From positions 51,086,067 to 51,150,066 of the forward strand of contig CM060983.1 in the NCBI GenBank assembly GCA_030765065.1: 64,000 nt of DNA. Direction: 5' to 3'. Below are positions 44,336-55,499 of this stretch, one piece after another; within the stretch, counting starts at the first letter, position 1, and each line of letters starts with the position of its first letter. The DNA is from Deroplatys truncata (lineage: Eukaryota; Arthropoda; Insecta; Mantodea; Mantidae). The position numbers and the translations under genes were made by a program. The notes beneath the pieces are model-generated. The model did no database searches. It worked only from the letters and a program-made list of their open reading frames with translations, and was not told where the DNA came from.

Positions 44336-44790
44336 GCTTAGAAGTGGAGGGAGATTTCAGTACTGCGGCCGATATTAGGCCTATTGCGCATAATAAATCT
44401 CCGGTAGGACGGGATGAGGCGAGAGAATACCAAGGATGACCAGATAAATAATGGCAGCAGGCGTAGCGGAGTCCCTAACGTTTCTATATTGAGGATCCCC
44501 GGATGCCCCTGTGATGTCCTCACACAGCTCCGGGAAGACAGAATTCACTTATTAAAGCATGTTCACCGCAGAAGATGCACATCACCGTCAATCGCCCCTG
44601 GCCCTGCAACCTTCAAAGATGAAATAAAATTAAATGAGGGGCAATGATAGAAAAATTTGTGGGTTTATAATTCATCCCAGCATTTACTACCGATTTGGGA
44701 AATCCGGGATAAAACCCAAAGTCAGGGTGGCCAGTCCAACGGGAATCGAACCGGTTACCGTTTGAGCCATCCTGCTCGGTGGTCGGAACT
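44336..44790 (-). mobile_element. SINE-B-like copy, minus strand
   Basis: On the minus strand the head is GAGCAGGATGGCTCAAACGG and the B box is GGTTCGATTCC (about 44740-44752). The next block, TTTGGGTTTTATCCCGGATT (plus strand reversed, 44695-44722), is the usual SINE-B segment. The remainder to about 44400 may be its 3' part or another repeat. Confidence 0.6.
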
Positions 44791-44796
44791 GTTACT

Positions 44797-45015
44797 CAAA
44801 AACGTATGTGTTAGTTCACATAAGTTTCTCTACCTACTATCGTTTATTTTATATAATTTCTATAGACTATTCTTATAAAACGTATTTTCGGAGATACTTC
44901 ATGTCAATCGAGATAAATAATTGCAGAAATAATGTCATAACATATTTCATTATAAGTAAAAGAGGGGCAGACGAAACCGAATCGATGGTCAGATGTTTAA
45001 AAGCACTGTCGAGCA
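44797..45015 (+). mobile_element. HINE-like 5' fragment, old
   Basis: AACGTATGTGTTAGTTCACA, GTTTCTCTACCTACTATCG, TCATGTCAATCGAGATAAAT and GATGTTTAAAAGCACTGTCG follow the old family order from the 5' end. Confidence 0.65.
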
Positions 45016-45019
45016 ATTA

Positions 45020-46190
45020 AACATCTTATCCTGTCAAGGAGCAAGCAAACTCTAGGTCATAGCATATCGAGGATGGGTGATCTGCCCAATGTCTGGTGTG
45101 GCGATGAAGAAGAAGGAAATGAAATGTGGTGATGAAAGATCTGATAGGAAAATTCGTGGATCAAATTACCCAGCCCAGCATTCACCTAGGACGAGGAAAA
45201 TTGCAAAAGAAACCTTCGGCATAGTGGTCTGTCCCCTTGGGTTTTGGAGGTGAGACCTCCCAAATGCCAGCCACAAGATGTTACCGCCTGAGATATGAGG
45301 TGTGATCAAAAAGTTTCCGGAATGGCCTCACAACAATGCTGACGCTGAGATTTCTTTAGTTCTCATCCAGACTGTACATGCAGCGTTTCTTCCCGATAAA
45401 AATGAGAGTTCACGTGACTTCCTGTGACCAGCAGTGACAAAGTAGACGCTCTGAAGTGAACACGTGTTTTGCATGTGCTGCGATTTTTCTGCGTAGCAAA
45501 AATGTCAGATTACGAAGAACAAAGAACGAACATCAAATTTTGCTTTAAACTCGGTAAAACTGCAACAGAAGCCTATAAAATGTTAAGAACAGCTGATGGG
45601 GAGGAAGTTATGGGCAAACTCAAGCATTTAAGTGGTTTTCGAAATTTAAAAGTGGTGTGACATCAGTTAAAGATGCGAACCTGTTCCAGCAAAACTATGA
45701 ATATAGGTAAATGGTCTTAAATGACAGGCACATTTCAATAAGAGAACTTTCTGACCCATTAGGACTCTCCTTTGGAAGTGTTCAAAGCATTTTGAAAGAC
45801 AATTTGGACATGTTCCTGCATCATGACAATGCGCCCGCGCACAAAACCCTTTCTGTTAGCCAATTCTCCAGATTTGGCACCAGCGGACTTTTTTTCTTTT
45901 CTGCGACTTAAAATGCGGCTCCGAGGACACCGTTTTGACGACATTGATGTCATCCATCGCGAATCGCAGAAGGCTCTGAACATGTTGAAAGAAGAGGACT
46001 TCTAGAGGTGCTTACAGCAGTGGCAGAAGCGCTGACACAAGTGTATCAACTCCCAAGCAGACGACTTCGAGGGTGACAGTTCAGATTAGACAAAACAAAC
46101 TGTTGTGTAGTATTTATGGCGTCATTCCGGAAACTTTTTGATCATACCTCGTATTCCGTTCCGCCACAGATTTAACTTTGACTCTATTTA
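45020..46190 (-). mobile_element. SINE-B/C-like copy hit by a mariner
   Basis: 45025-45293 contains CGAGGATGGGTGATCTGCCC, which recurs in SINE-C near 23533, and, on the minus strand at its end, TCTCAGGCGGTAACATCTTG and GCATTTGGGAGGTC like SINE-B heads. The mariner at 45296-46151 entered at a TA in the head. The flank resumes at 46152 with TATTCCGTTCC. Confidence 0.5.
45296..46151 (+). mobile_element. Defective mariner (856 bp) with intact TIRs
   Basis: Terminal inverted repeats TGAGGTGTGATCAAAAAGTT on the left and the reverse complement of CGAGGTATGATCAAAAAGTT on the right are flanked by TA. The N-terminus (45499, MSDYEEQRTNIKFCFKLGKT) is the helix-turn-helix start of the GVQW-like mariner group. 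The second Asp (MFLHHDNAPAH, about 45810) and third Asp (NSPDLAPADFF, about 45863) are present in other frames. The first Asp and its surroundings are deleted between SILKDNL and MFLHHD. Full members are about 1.3 kb. Confidence 0.9.
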
Positions 46191-46284
46191 CGCATAGGCA
46201 CACACAAATTGTTGTATTACGTTTAATTAATAAGTATAGAATTGTCTCCATGCATCAGCTTCAATAACAGTGTTGAACTTTTAT

Positions 46285-47075
46285 TTTCTACCTATAGTAA
46301 GTAAGGAACCACTGTATTTCTCTAAAAAAATTGATATCCAGATTTCACCACAAACTCGTGTCTTGAGGCCCCATGATTAATAAACTCCACGAGCGTGTGT
46401 ATGTCTGCATGTGTCTGAACAGAATAACAAAAACGAAATGTCAGATAGATACCAAACTTGGTATCTATGTTCAGTATCCTTCAATGATTTAACACGAAGA
46501 TTTACAAGAAAATCTCTCACCCCAAAGTACCACTTAGATGGAACACTTTTCGCATTCTTTTATTTTCTCAAAACTAGCCCTAGCGAATTTGATTAAGGTA
46601 CTATATATTAAAGATACTTATATAACAAATAAAATGTATAACTTAAATTTTCTGGGAATAGCCCTTGAAGTCCCCTTCATTCGGAAGGATTGTTCTATAA
46701 TCTTGTATAACTGGTAAACGTTAAGCGATAGACGAAAACGTACTGCATAGAGAATGTTGATGTCTTTAAAACACACAATTAATTGAAATAAGCCTTTTTG
46801 TGGCATGCCAATTCCAGAATATGCATTATTCATATTTCAAATTGTCAGTACTTTGTCATTGTTTTCAACTCATATCGATTTCAGCTGTTTCTCGCGATTA
46901 CAGGGAAACAGTACGGAATTTTAAGGCCAACCAGGGTCCAGTTCTTAAACATTTGACTATCGCTGTTCCGTTTGTATCTATAACGACATGTGTAATGTAG
47001 CTATTTCTGAAAAATTTTCGTACGAATAGTTAATAAACGACAGAGAAGATTATATGAAAGTAGAACACCAGATTT
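46285..47075 (-). mobile_element. HINE-like element, old copy
   Basis: Starts near 46284 with TATTTTCTACCTATAGTAAG and ends with AGATTATATGAAAGTAGAAC near 47065. It includes CGTGTGTATGTCTGCATGTG, ACCAAACTTGGTATCTATGT and GCCCTTGAAGTCCCCTTCAT. Confidence 0.75.
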
Positions 47076-47076
47076 A

Positions 47077-48530
47077 TACTTTCTCTACTACGTGTAGTAA
47101 TTGGGGGAAGTACTGCATTCCAAAAAAGCATTTTTGGAAACACGCCCATGTGTCTGTATGAGTTTAGTATCTTCCAAGGATGCGACACGAAGGTTTTCAA
47201 GAAAATTCCCCACCCCAGACTATCCTTTAAATGAAACGTTTTTGGAAATTTTCGATTTTTTCAAAAATGGCTCTAACGATTTTGATTAAAATATCATACG
47301 TTTAAGATATTTTCATGCCAAATGAACTGTATATCTTGAATTTTCTGGGAATGTCCCCAAAGTCCTCTGCATTTTGAATGACTTTCGCATATGTTATAAA
47401 CTGTAAGAGAACGGCAAAATTGTACTACACAAATAATGTATACGTCGTTAAAATACACAATTTATGTCACACAAAACTTTTTGTGGAGTGAACCACTTCC
47501 GAGATATTCCTTGTTATTTGTTTGGATTTTTCAATACTTATACTTTTTCTCAAATGAGAATTCGTTATTCGTTTTTTTATGTCCTGGACATTCAAAGTGT
47601 CGCGGTCTTCGTGTTATCTTATTGCTGAGCGCCTGTTATTGTATTACTATTTTTAAATTTGGGTTCTTTGTCCTCCGGCTAGCTATTACTTCTCAGTCGA
47701 ACATATCTCTTAAACAGGGTGTGTAAACGGAAAGGAGTTTTTACTGAAAGATAACACTGATAAAGAATTTGTTTTTACACTTTTATTGCCGTCACACTTT
47801 ATTCATTTCACATAATTACTCTTGATACACACCGGACTGAAACTGTTATATTTTAGAATGTAACTATAACCACTTGTTTGCCGCACATATTAATTTGCGT
47901 ATTTCACATCTTTTAACTAACTTTACGACGCGAGAGATTCTGTTGGACTGAACGACGTGTAATGCGTGAATGATCCTGTTGAACTGGGCAATACTTGTCT
48001 CAGGCTTTAGCTTTTTATACTCCCTCACCCGATATGCCTAAAGATTATAATCCAGCTACTATTGGTTAATAAAACGCGCCAACATTAGCGTCTATTTTTA
48101 TATCCAATCAAAATTATGAACACATATGCTCTAGGGAAGAAATTCCCTCCATTTTTAAAGAAATGCGCGCTACTCTGACGTCATTTGCTTGCCTCTTCTA
48201 ATTAATAAACAACTCACCCCCTCGCTACATTGTTGCCCGCTCTTATTGCCAGTTTCAGTGAGGCCGTGTAAACTTATTTCCTAACAATGCTTATAATTAA
48301 CAAACATCTCAAATCAATGTCATACAATAATGCTTATTTACACTACAATCACTCTGACATTTACATTGTTGTGATATAAAATACTGCCACAAAAGAGAAT
48401 GGAATGCTTCACATAGCAACTAGCTCTTAAAAGATTCGATTGACAAGAAGTATACCGAGAATAAGGATTTGCAAAAATAGTTTGTGCAAGAGTAGAGAAA
48501 GTAATGTTAGTACAATACAGATTTATTTTT
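47077..48530 (-). mobile_element. HINE-like element split by a solo LTR
   Basis: The copy begins TTTCTCTACTACGTGTAGTA, breaks at GGACATTCAAAG (47597), resumes at AAAGAGAATGGAATGCTTCA (48392) and ends GTAGAGAAAGTAATGTTAGT. Removing the LTR and one AAAG restores the family order exactly. Confidence 0.85.
47598..48391 (-). mobile_element. Solo LTR (fossil retroelement), 794 bp
   Basis: TG...CA with a perfect 4-bp duplication AAAG (47594-47597 and 48392-48395). On the minus strand it begins TGTGGCAGTATTTTATATC. It is the closest relative of the LTR at 21223, sharing the TCATTTGCTTG, GGCGCGTTTTATTA-type promoter region and ATAGCTAGCCGGAGGACAAA near the end. It has only one or two of the 36-bp units that are expanded there. 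It is inserted in a HINE-like copy, and no internal region is attached. Confidence 0.9.
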
Positions 48531-49069
48531 CTTTGCGTAACTGAATTCCCACACCAAGAATATTCCCTATGAACGTTGAGTTCAAAGCAGCCCACGTCAA
48601 CAGGAACGCGCCGCCCCTTGAGTGAAAAAGGACTCCTTCTGGAATTAGTGTAGTCGATTGACAATCTCTGTGTCGAAGCCCGGCCCGGCAGCTATTAGCA
48701 TCATGCTGCTGCATTCCGTTGCATCTGTGTTCCCTTTGTATGTGTTAACACAGCATTACTTGTGTGCTTATGCCAAATGGCATCAGTACAAACACAATAT
48801 GACAGTATATCAGGCTCTCAATTAGTGGGAACACCTGTCTGCTGCTTAACTATATATTATACCCTTGCTGTACACAGTTCAGTGGCGAAATGTCAACATC
48901 CCCTCCCCGTGTTTGTACATCTTTTTATCGCCGTGGTAATAATTACTTTTTGTTCATGCTGCGCCGCGTAGCACAGTCTAAATGATACTATCAGCTCACG
49001 AAACTTTCACATGATGACAGAAGCATTCAAAAGGAACTAATATGACAAATGTTGACATTATTTTATATA
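48531..49069. other. No gene recognised
   Basis: Open frames of 63-108 codons in this stretch are not conserved in any way that I can see. No SINE or HINE-like landmarks. Confidence 0.35.
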
Positions 49070-49071
49070 TA

Positions 49072-49953
49072 CACACTGCCGTTTGTGAAAAGGTACCGGT
49101 TGCTGTTCAAAGTGTCCTCAATTCGCAGGAGGCGAGATCGGTTGTTGTAACCAATAGCGCCCCAAACCATCGCACCTGGTGTTTGTCGGCTATACCGCTC
49201 AACAATGCAGCCCTCCAGGTTGCGCTCACCACGTTACCGCCGGACGCGTATGCGGCCATCACTGTAGGGCACGTTGAAGCGGGACTCGTCCAAAAAGACT
49301 ACATTTTGCCGCTCAGCACGCCAGTGACGGCGTTCACGTGCCCATTGCAGTCGGAGGAGCTTGTAGTTTCTGGACAATTGAAGCCGACGTAATGGCAGGC
49401 ATGCAACCAGTCCGACCTGCAGCAGACGGCGACGAACCTTTGATGCAGACAAGTTCACACGTGTTGCAGTGCTCCAGCGTCGAGCCAACACTGTCGATGA
49501 AACTGTGCGGTCCGTTATGGCCATGCGGACAAGATGACGGTCATCCCCGCTCTTTGCTGCGTACGACCTTTATCTATTCACTGCTTCCACACACGGATCA
49601 CTGTCTTAGCAGCATCCCCTGTACGAGCCGAAATGTCACGGTATCTTCCCGGAGACCGCTCATTCTGCCCTCTTTGAACCCATTCACATGCCGATATGGC
49701 TCCCTTTGACGTCGACGAGGCATACTGGCATTCACTTTGTTTCCACCTTGTTTGACAGCTCTGCACTGACTACACTGGGCGCAACACTGACCTTGTCGGA
49801 CCGACACGAGAGGGCTCTACTCGGCCTACGTGTACCCCATCTCTCTGCAAACCTAATCACTTATTGCTTGCACACTCTTCTACACTTTCCCAAGTTTGGA
49901 GTTATTCGGGAAATTCTTTCTTGGTGTTGCAATTTTCACAAACGGCAGTGTAG
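49072..49953 (-). mobile_element. Defective Tc1-like element (882 bp) with TIRs
   Basis: Inverted termini share CACTGCCGTTTGTGAAAA and sit next to TA at both ends. On the minus strand the N-terminal helix-turn-helix region is readable (ANGFKEGRMSGLRED-like, 49598-49807). It is followed by RRLLQVGLVACLPLRRLQLS and NVVFLDESRFNVPYSDGRIR at 49234-49524, with the first catalytic Asp in FLDESRF. The frame continues as TPGAMVWGAIGYNNRSRLLR and LNSNRY and then joins the terminus directly. The second Asp and the Glu were therefore lost in one deletion. At least one frame change separates the N-terminal parts. Confidence 0.9.
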
Positions 49954-50069
49954 TAATCAGCAGGGACCATAATCTGATGACATGCTCTGTTTTATTTGTC
50001 GCATCGTAGGCATTGCATAAATCTTTATCAGGATCCTAGATTATGAAAATACATATTTATTAGGGCATA

Positions 50070-51880
50070 TTTACTTTCTTTACTACCTGCATAGTAGGTA
50101 GAGAAGGTATTGTATTCCACCCAAAGTTTTTATACGGATATTTCACCGGGAATACATGTCCATAAATCAAAAAATAATTAATGACGTCCTAGTGTGTCTG
50201 TGAGCAGCATTAACTCCAAAATGAAAAGCCACATAATTAGCAAACTTGAAATTTGAGTTCAGTATCTTTCAAGGATGCAACACGAAGAATTTTCAAGAAA
50301 ATTCCCCGCCCCAACATTTTCTTAAAAATGGCTGTAACGATTTTGTTTAAACTACAATATATTAAAGATATTTAGATGACAAACAAAATGTATATCTTGA
50401 ATTTTGATGCAGTAATTTGTATCACAAATTACTTTAATGTAAATAATGATTGTAATATGAATATGCATTTTTATGTGACATTGATTTGAGATGTTTCTTG
50501 ACTGTAATTATTGTTGATAAGTAAGTTTATACGACCTTACTGAAACTGTCAATAATAGCGCAATAATGCAGAGAGGGGGGTGAGCTGTTTATCATTATTG
50601 GAAACGAGGAAGTTACGTAATGTTGGCGCGTTTTTCCGTTTAGAACCTTCTGGAATGTTTCCCTAGAGCATATGTATTCATAATTTTCATTGGATATAAA
50701 AATAGACGCTAATGTTGGCGCGTTTTATTAGCCAATTGCAGTTCAGTTATAATCTTTAGGCGTATCTGGATGAAGGAGTATAAATAGGGTAGGTTAGAGG
50801 TAGCGTCATGTCAGTTCATCAAAAATCTGTGTACACTACACGTCGTCTTCAGTCAGTCAGTTCGTCATACATCGGATATAGATTCACAAGTTACGCGCAG
50901 CAGAATTATGAAAGATCTAAAATATGGTAAAGTTAATTATACAAAAGGTTGAAGTACGTTGATTAAAAGTGATCAGTAAGAAGTTATTATAACAGTTTTC
51001 AGTTTGGCGAGTGTTAAGATCAATGTATAAATGTGATAGTTAACGTGTTCGACAATAAATGTGTAAAACAAATTTCTTCATCAGTGTTATATTTGGATAA
51101 AAGATTCCTTTCCGTTTACACAACCCTGATCAAGAGACATGTTCGACTGATAAATAATAGCTAGCCGGAGGACAGTAAACAAAACTTAAAATTCTTTCAA
51201 ACAAAACTAATACTGCCGCAAATTGCTAACACCAGATGGAGCTACGAACCTAACAAAGAATGACGTCACAAGATGGTTTCACATGAAGTAAACACACATA
51301 CACAAACATTACAAGTAATAACATTATAAAGATTACACTCACAAATTGGCTACCACAACGTGGGGCTACAATTAATGTTAAATAAATATAACATTAATAC
51401 ACTCGCAATTTTCGGGGAGTAATTCTGGGAAGTCCTCTTCTTTGGATAGGAATTGTATACACTCTTGTACAAATGGTATGCGATAAGCGATAGACGAAAA
51501 CGTACCACACAAAAAAGTAGATCTTTTAAAACAAACAATTTATTTCAAATAAGTTTCTTTGTGGCATAAGCCGTTTCTGAGATATACGTTATCAAAGGTT
51601 CAAGTTGTTCGATACTTGGCGTTCTATTTTCAGTTGTTTCTCGCGATGTAATGGAAACAGTATGGAATTTTAAGGCCAGTATATGGCGTCCAGTTCTTAA
51701 GCATTTGGCTATCGCTGTTATCTTTGTATCCATAACGAAACTTGTAATGTAGCTATTTCTGCAAAGGCTTATTTGGATAAAAATGTAGTAGATAGAAAAT
51801 AAGCTCAGTAACAATAGCTTATATACCCTATAATAAACGATAGAAGGTAGAGAAATTCATGTGTGTGTATCATCAGAATG
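50070..51880 (-). mobile_element. HINE-like element, old copy split by a solo LTR
   Basis: Starts TTTACTTTCTTTACTACCTG with the 3' hairpin, passes GTGTGTCTGTGAGCAGCATT, and breaks at TATATCTTGAATTT (50404). It resumes at ATTTTCGGGGAGTAATTCTG (51408) and ends GAAATTCATGTGTGTGTATC near 51868. Confidence 0.85.
50405..51407 (+). mobile_element. Solo LTR (fossil retroelement), 1,003 bp
   Basis: TG...CA with a perfect 4-bp duplication ATTT (50401-50404 and 51408-51411). It begins TGATGCAGTAATTTGTATC. TATAAA (50779-50784) and AATAAA (51054-51059) are in the expected order. It shares ATAGCTAGCCGGAGGACA with the LTRs at 21223 and 47598 and, near its right end, an AAATTGGC...ACGTGGGGC motif with those at 10309 and 27782. 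It therefore links the two subgroups. No internal region is attached. Confidence 0.9.
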
Positions 51881-52042
51881 TTTGTAATTTTGAACCATTT
51901 TCTGGTTATGGACATTTTTTTTAATATTCCTTAATTATTTTCAAATTTTCTTGCACTTACTTGAAGTAAGTAAGAATTGTTTTGGTCAACCGCACTATAA
52001 TACGCTAATTACATGTGATGTAACTGAACCGTTATGGCATCC

Positions 52043-52610
52043 ACAGTAGGAATGTAACAAATAGTTACTTTCGAGTAACGGTTACAACTGTCCCAGTTGC
52101 AGTGCGTTAACGGTTACACATAACGGCTACAAGTAACGATTAGCTGTAATTACGTTTTAATATGAACGATGTCGTTGTTTGAGCTTAACATCCCACGTAT
52201 ATTTTGCTACTAAACAGTATTAAATGTTTATTTATACCTATCCACCCGCGAAGCATAAAACTGCGTGCATCTATAATCGTATGTGAATAACCGTATTAAT
52301 GCAATGCAGTGATGACTGATCTGTCATCTGTGGTCTGTGACCTATATTCTAAGCGATAAGCAACAGTAATAAACAACTATGTACTTGCAACCTCGTTGAG
52401 GATGACTAAAGTTGTCAACGAATATTGAGGTAACGAGTTACCGATAAGATACACAAATTGCCGCGCAATTGCAGTGAATGATGTCATTTAGGCTTGGAAG
52501 CGTCTCGGTTCTTCAATAACCGTTAACGCGATAACCAATAGTCTTCTTTATTTGCTAACCCTTATAGCGTAAGTCGCTACTTTGTATTCGTTACCTTGGT
52601 AACCGTTAAC
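52043..52610. mobile_element. hAT-like non-autonomous element, compact copy
   Basis: The left end is GTAACAAATAGTTACTTTCG plus AGTAACGGTTAC repeats, and the right end is TAACCGTTAACGCG and GTTACCTTGGTAACCGTTAA. The central part is the reverse complement of about 4660-5040 (for example CTGTCATCTGTGGTCTGTGA). Only a few GTAAC units flank it, whereas the 3.5-kb copy has an array of about 23. Confidence 0.65.
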
Positions 52611-52875
52611 ATTTTGCTAGAGCCTCTAGTTTCCGAGGTGGCGGGTTCAAACCCGGCGAAGGGCGATGGATGTTTTCGGGCGTAAAATCCTAAGCATGGC
52701 TTCTTTCGGAAGGGAAGTAAAGCCGGTGAACCCGCGTGTAGATTTACGGCACGCAAAAGAACCTCAAGCCTGATAAAGAGGCCTCTGAGCAAAATTACCG
52801 GTCCTTCATGTCTAATATAGAGTGGTACGCTAAGAACCACAGCAGTTAAAGAGCGTCCATAAATAAAAACTCAAA
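52611..52875 (+). mobile_element. SINE-A copy, 5' truncated
   Basis: Lacks the A box. Starts GCTAGAGCCTCTAGTTTCCG, with the B box GGTTCAAACCC at about 52645-52655, then GATGTTTTCGGGCGTAAAAT, TAGATTTACGGCACGCAAAA, and the tail GAGCGTCCATAAATAAAAAC. It abuts the hAT-like end directly. Confidence 0.85.
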
Positions 52876-53178
52876 CAAAATAGGCTAGAAAGTGCTCTTT
52901 ATTTGTGCTGAAATTTATATAGTTTAAGAACTCATAAGAGTTAATGCTACAGTTTTATAAGACCTGTATTTCTTAGTTTTCTTTTCAGATTCTTCAAACG
53001 AGAGCATGAACAAATATATTTTAATCAATTTTATGAATTATCCATCATTGTTGTAGCTACTTTTTCTGCTTCTGGAACAGTTATATCCGAGTATAAATCA
53101 ATTTATAACTTTCAGTAAACGTATTTTAATAAATTAAATAAATCTCAGTTTTAGCTAAGATTTTGTAATAATATGCCA

Positions 53179-54590
53179 TTTTTACTTTCTCTACTAAGTA
53201 CAGAATAGGCAGGGAAGGTACATATTGCATTCCACCCAAAAACTAGATAGCGAGATTTCAACACAAATACATGTTTTGAGGCCTCCTGAATAAAAAAAAG
53301 TATTTTTTAGAAAAATGTCCACGTGTGTGTCTGTAAGCCTGCATAACTCAAAAACGAAAATTCGGATAAATACCAATCTTCGGTTTAGGTTTAGTACCTT
53401 CCAAAGATGCCACGTGAAGATTTTCAAGAAAATCCTCCATCCCAAACTATCCTTTAGAAGGAACATTTCTTGATCATTCTCTTGAAGTCCTGTCAGCATT
53501 CAGTTGTTTCTCGCGATTCCGTGGAAACAGTATGGAATTTTAAGGCAGCATATAGCGCCCAGTTGTTAAACATTTGACTATCGCTGTTCCCTTTGTGTCT
53601 ATAACGATATGTGTAATGTAGCTATTTCTGCAAAGTTTATTTGACTTATTAGTATATATAAAAAAAAATCTTGTGTGTTACACACACATGCCTTTCTCTA
53701 CTCTTGTACAAACTATTTTTACAAACGCTTATTCTCCATGATTCATGTTAATCAAGATGTTAATCTTATTGCTAATTTTCTTGTAGATGCAAGGGGAATT
53801 GGCAGGCTTTAAGCTATAGTCAAATATTTTAAGAGCTGGTTGTTATGTGGAGTATTCCATTCTCTTTGCATTACCAGGACAAAAATAAAAAAAATGAATA
53901 ACGAATTTCCATTTGAGAAAAAGTATAAGTATTCGAAAATTTAAAGGAATAACAAGCAATATCTCGGAAATGGTTTACTCAACAAAAAATGTATATGACA
54001 TAAATTGTGTATTTTAACGCGATCTTCATTTTTTGTATAGTAAATTTTTGTCTATCTCTTATGGTTTACCAGTTATGCAAAAGTTGTTCACAATGAAAAA
54101 TACTTTTGGAGACATTCCCAGAAAATTCGAGATATACATTTCATTTGTCATGAAAATATCTTAAACATATGACATTTTATTCAAAACCGTTAGAGCCATT
54201 TTTGAGAAAATAAAAATTTTCGAAAAATGTTCCATGTAAATCTAGGGCGGATGGATTTTCTTGAAAACCTTCGTGTCGCATCTCTGGAAGATACTGAACT
54301 CAAATACCAAGTTTGGTGTTTATTCGACTGTTCGTTTCTGAGTTATGCTGTTCACAGACACACACACACACACGGACATGTTTCCAAAAATGCTTTTATT
54401 TGATTCAGGGGGTCTCAAAACATGTATTTCTGGTGAAATTTTGGTATCGAATTTTTGGGTGGAATACAATACTTGCCCTACTTACTATACGTAGTAGAGA
54501 AAGTAATAAGCTTTAGCAAGAATAGCTTGTATACTCACTAATAAACGATAGAGGGTAGAGAAAGTCATGTGAATGTAACACATCAGCTTT
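53179..54590 (-). mobile_element. HINE-like element, old copy split by a young one
   Basis: The old part starts TTTTTACTTTCTCTACTAAG, has GTGTGTGTCTGTAAGCCTGC and CAGTTGTTTCTCGCGATTCC, and stops at an A-run (about 53662). It resumes at TAATAAGCTTTAGCAAGAAT (54512) and ends GTCATGTGAATGTAACACAT. Internal deletions exist before the break. Confidence 0.8.
53663..54512 (+). mobile_element. HINE-like element, young full copy
   Basis: AAATCTTGTGTGTTACACAC to TACGTAGTAGAGAAAGTAA. Family blocks are complete, with the CA tract at 54358-54373. The 3' hairpin CTACTTACTATACGTAGTAG is perfect at 54478-54497. Confidence 0.9.
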
Positions 54591-55084
54591 TTAGAAAATA
54601 TACTTAAAATACAACTATGGTGAGTATAATTGTGTATATATATTATATATAATTAGAAATAAAATTCCAGTTAATAAGGCTGCATAAAAAGCTAAAATGG
54701 AAGTCACTTTTGGCAATTCTCGCGATTTAGGCTCCCCTTAAGCAATAAGTGCTTAGTTATATAAGAGATGCGAAACAGCTTTGAGATGTTGGAAAGAAAT
54801 GAAAGAAAAAAAGAAAACATCACGTATATCAATCCACGCATATCAATGTGTAAAATTCCAGTATAATGCTGAGCGGTCGTTTTGTGGCCCGGCCATGATC
54901 GCGTGTCTGCTGATTCGCTTGCACTACAGTGAGTTAGGTGTCGTTCCTTTAACTCACTAGCTGTGAATGCAACTGTCAGTTGCTACCTTGTGTTCGTGCT
55001 GTTCTTTATAGTGAATATTCCTCTTAAATTCCTAACGAAAAGTCTGATGTGACACATAACTATACTTTGTTCAAGTGTGAATTT
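54591..55084. other. No gene recognised
   Basis: AT-rich, with a TATATATA stretch near 54635-54655. No conserved feature identified. Confidence 0.4.
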
Positions 55085-55450
55085 TTACTTTATCTACTCG
55101 TATTGTAGCGTTTTTAGAAAAAGGTCCGTGTGTGTATGTGTGTGTGAGTGTCTGCAAAAGGCATAATTTAAAAAGAAAAAAGTTTGATAAATACCAAACT
55201 TTGTGTTTAGGTTCAGCACATTCCAAGGATGCGACATGAAGATTTGCAAAAAAATCCCCCACCCTAAATTATCCTCTAGATGAAACCTTTTTCAATTTTT
55301 TTTATTTTCTAAAAAGATGGCTCTAACGATTTTTATTAAAATATAATATATTAAACATATTTACATGTGAATATGTATATTTTAAATTTCCTGGGAATAG
55401 CCTGTGAAGTCCATTTCAGATGGAATAACCTTTGTATAACACTGTACAAG
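55085..55450 (-). mobile_element. HINE-like element, old fragment
   Basis: TTTTTACTTTATCTACTCGT, GTGTGTGTATGTGTGTGTGA, AAATACCAAACTTTGTGTTT and CCTGTGAAGTCCATTTCAGA. It is cut at about 55450 by the LTR-like block. A possible remainder lies near 57190 (CAGTTATTTCTCGTGAGATC). Confidence 0.65.
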
Positions 55451-55499
55451 TGGCTTAAAATTTCACATGAGTGGCACATACAGGGGACTGTACCAGAAT

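Noticed and set aside
49042-49709. Plus-strand frames of 116 and 123 codons
   Set aside because: They are antisense to the Tc1-like transposase remnant, which has clear motifs on the minus strand.
51340-51370. Primer-binding site and internal region of a retroelement after an LTR
   Set aside because: The 4-bp duplication ATTT and the CA end lie downstream of this motif, so it is inside the solo LTR. No internal region is present.
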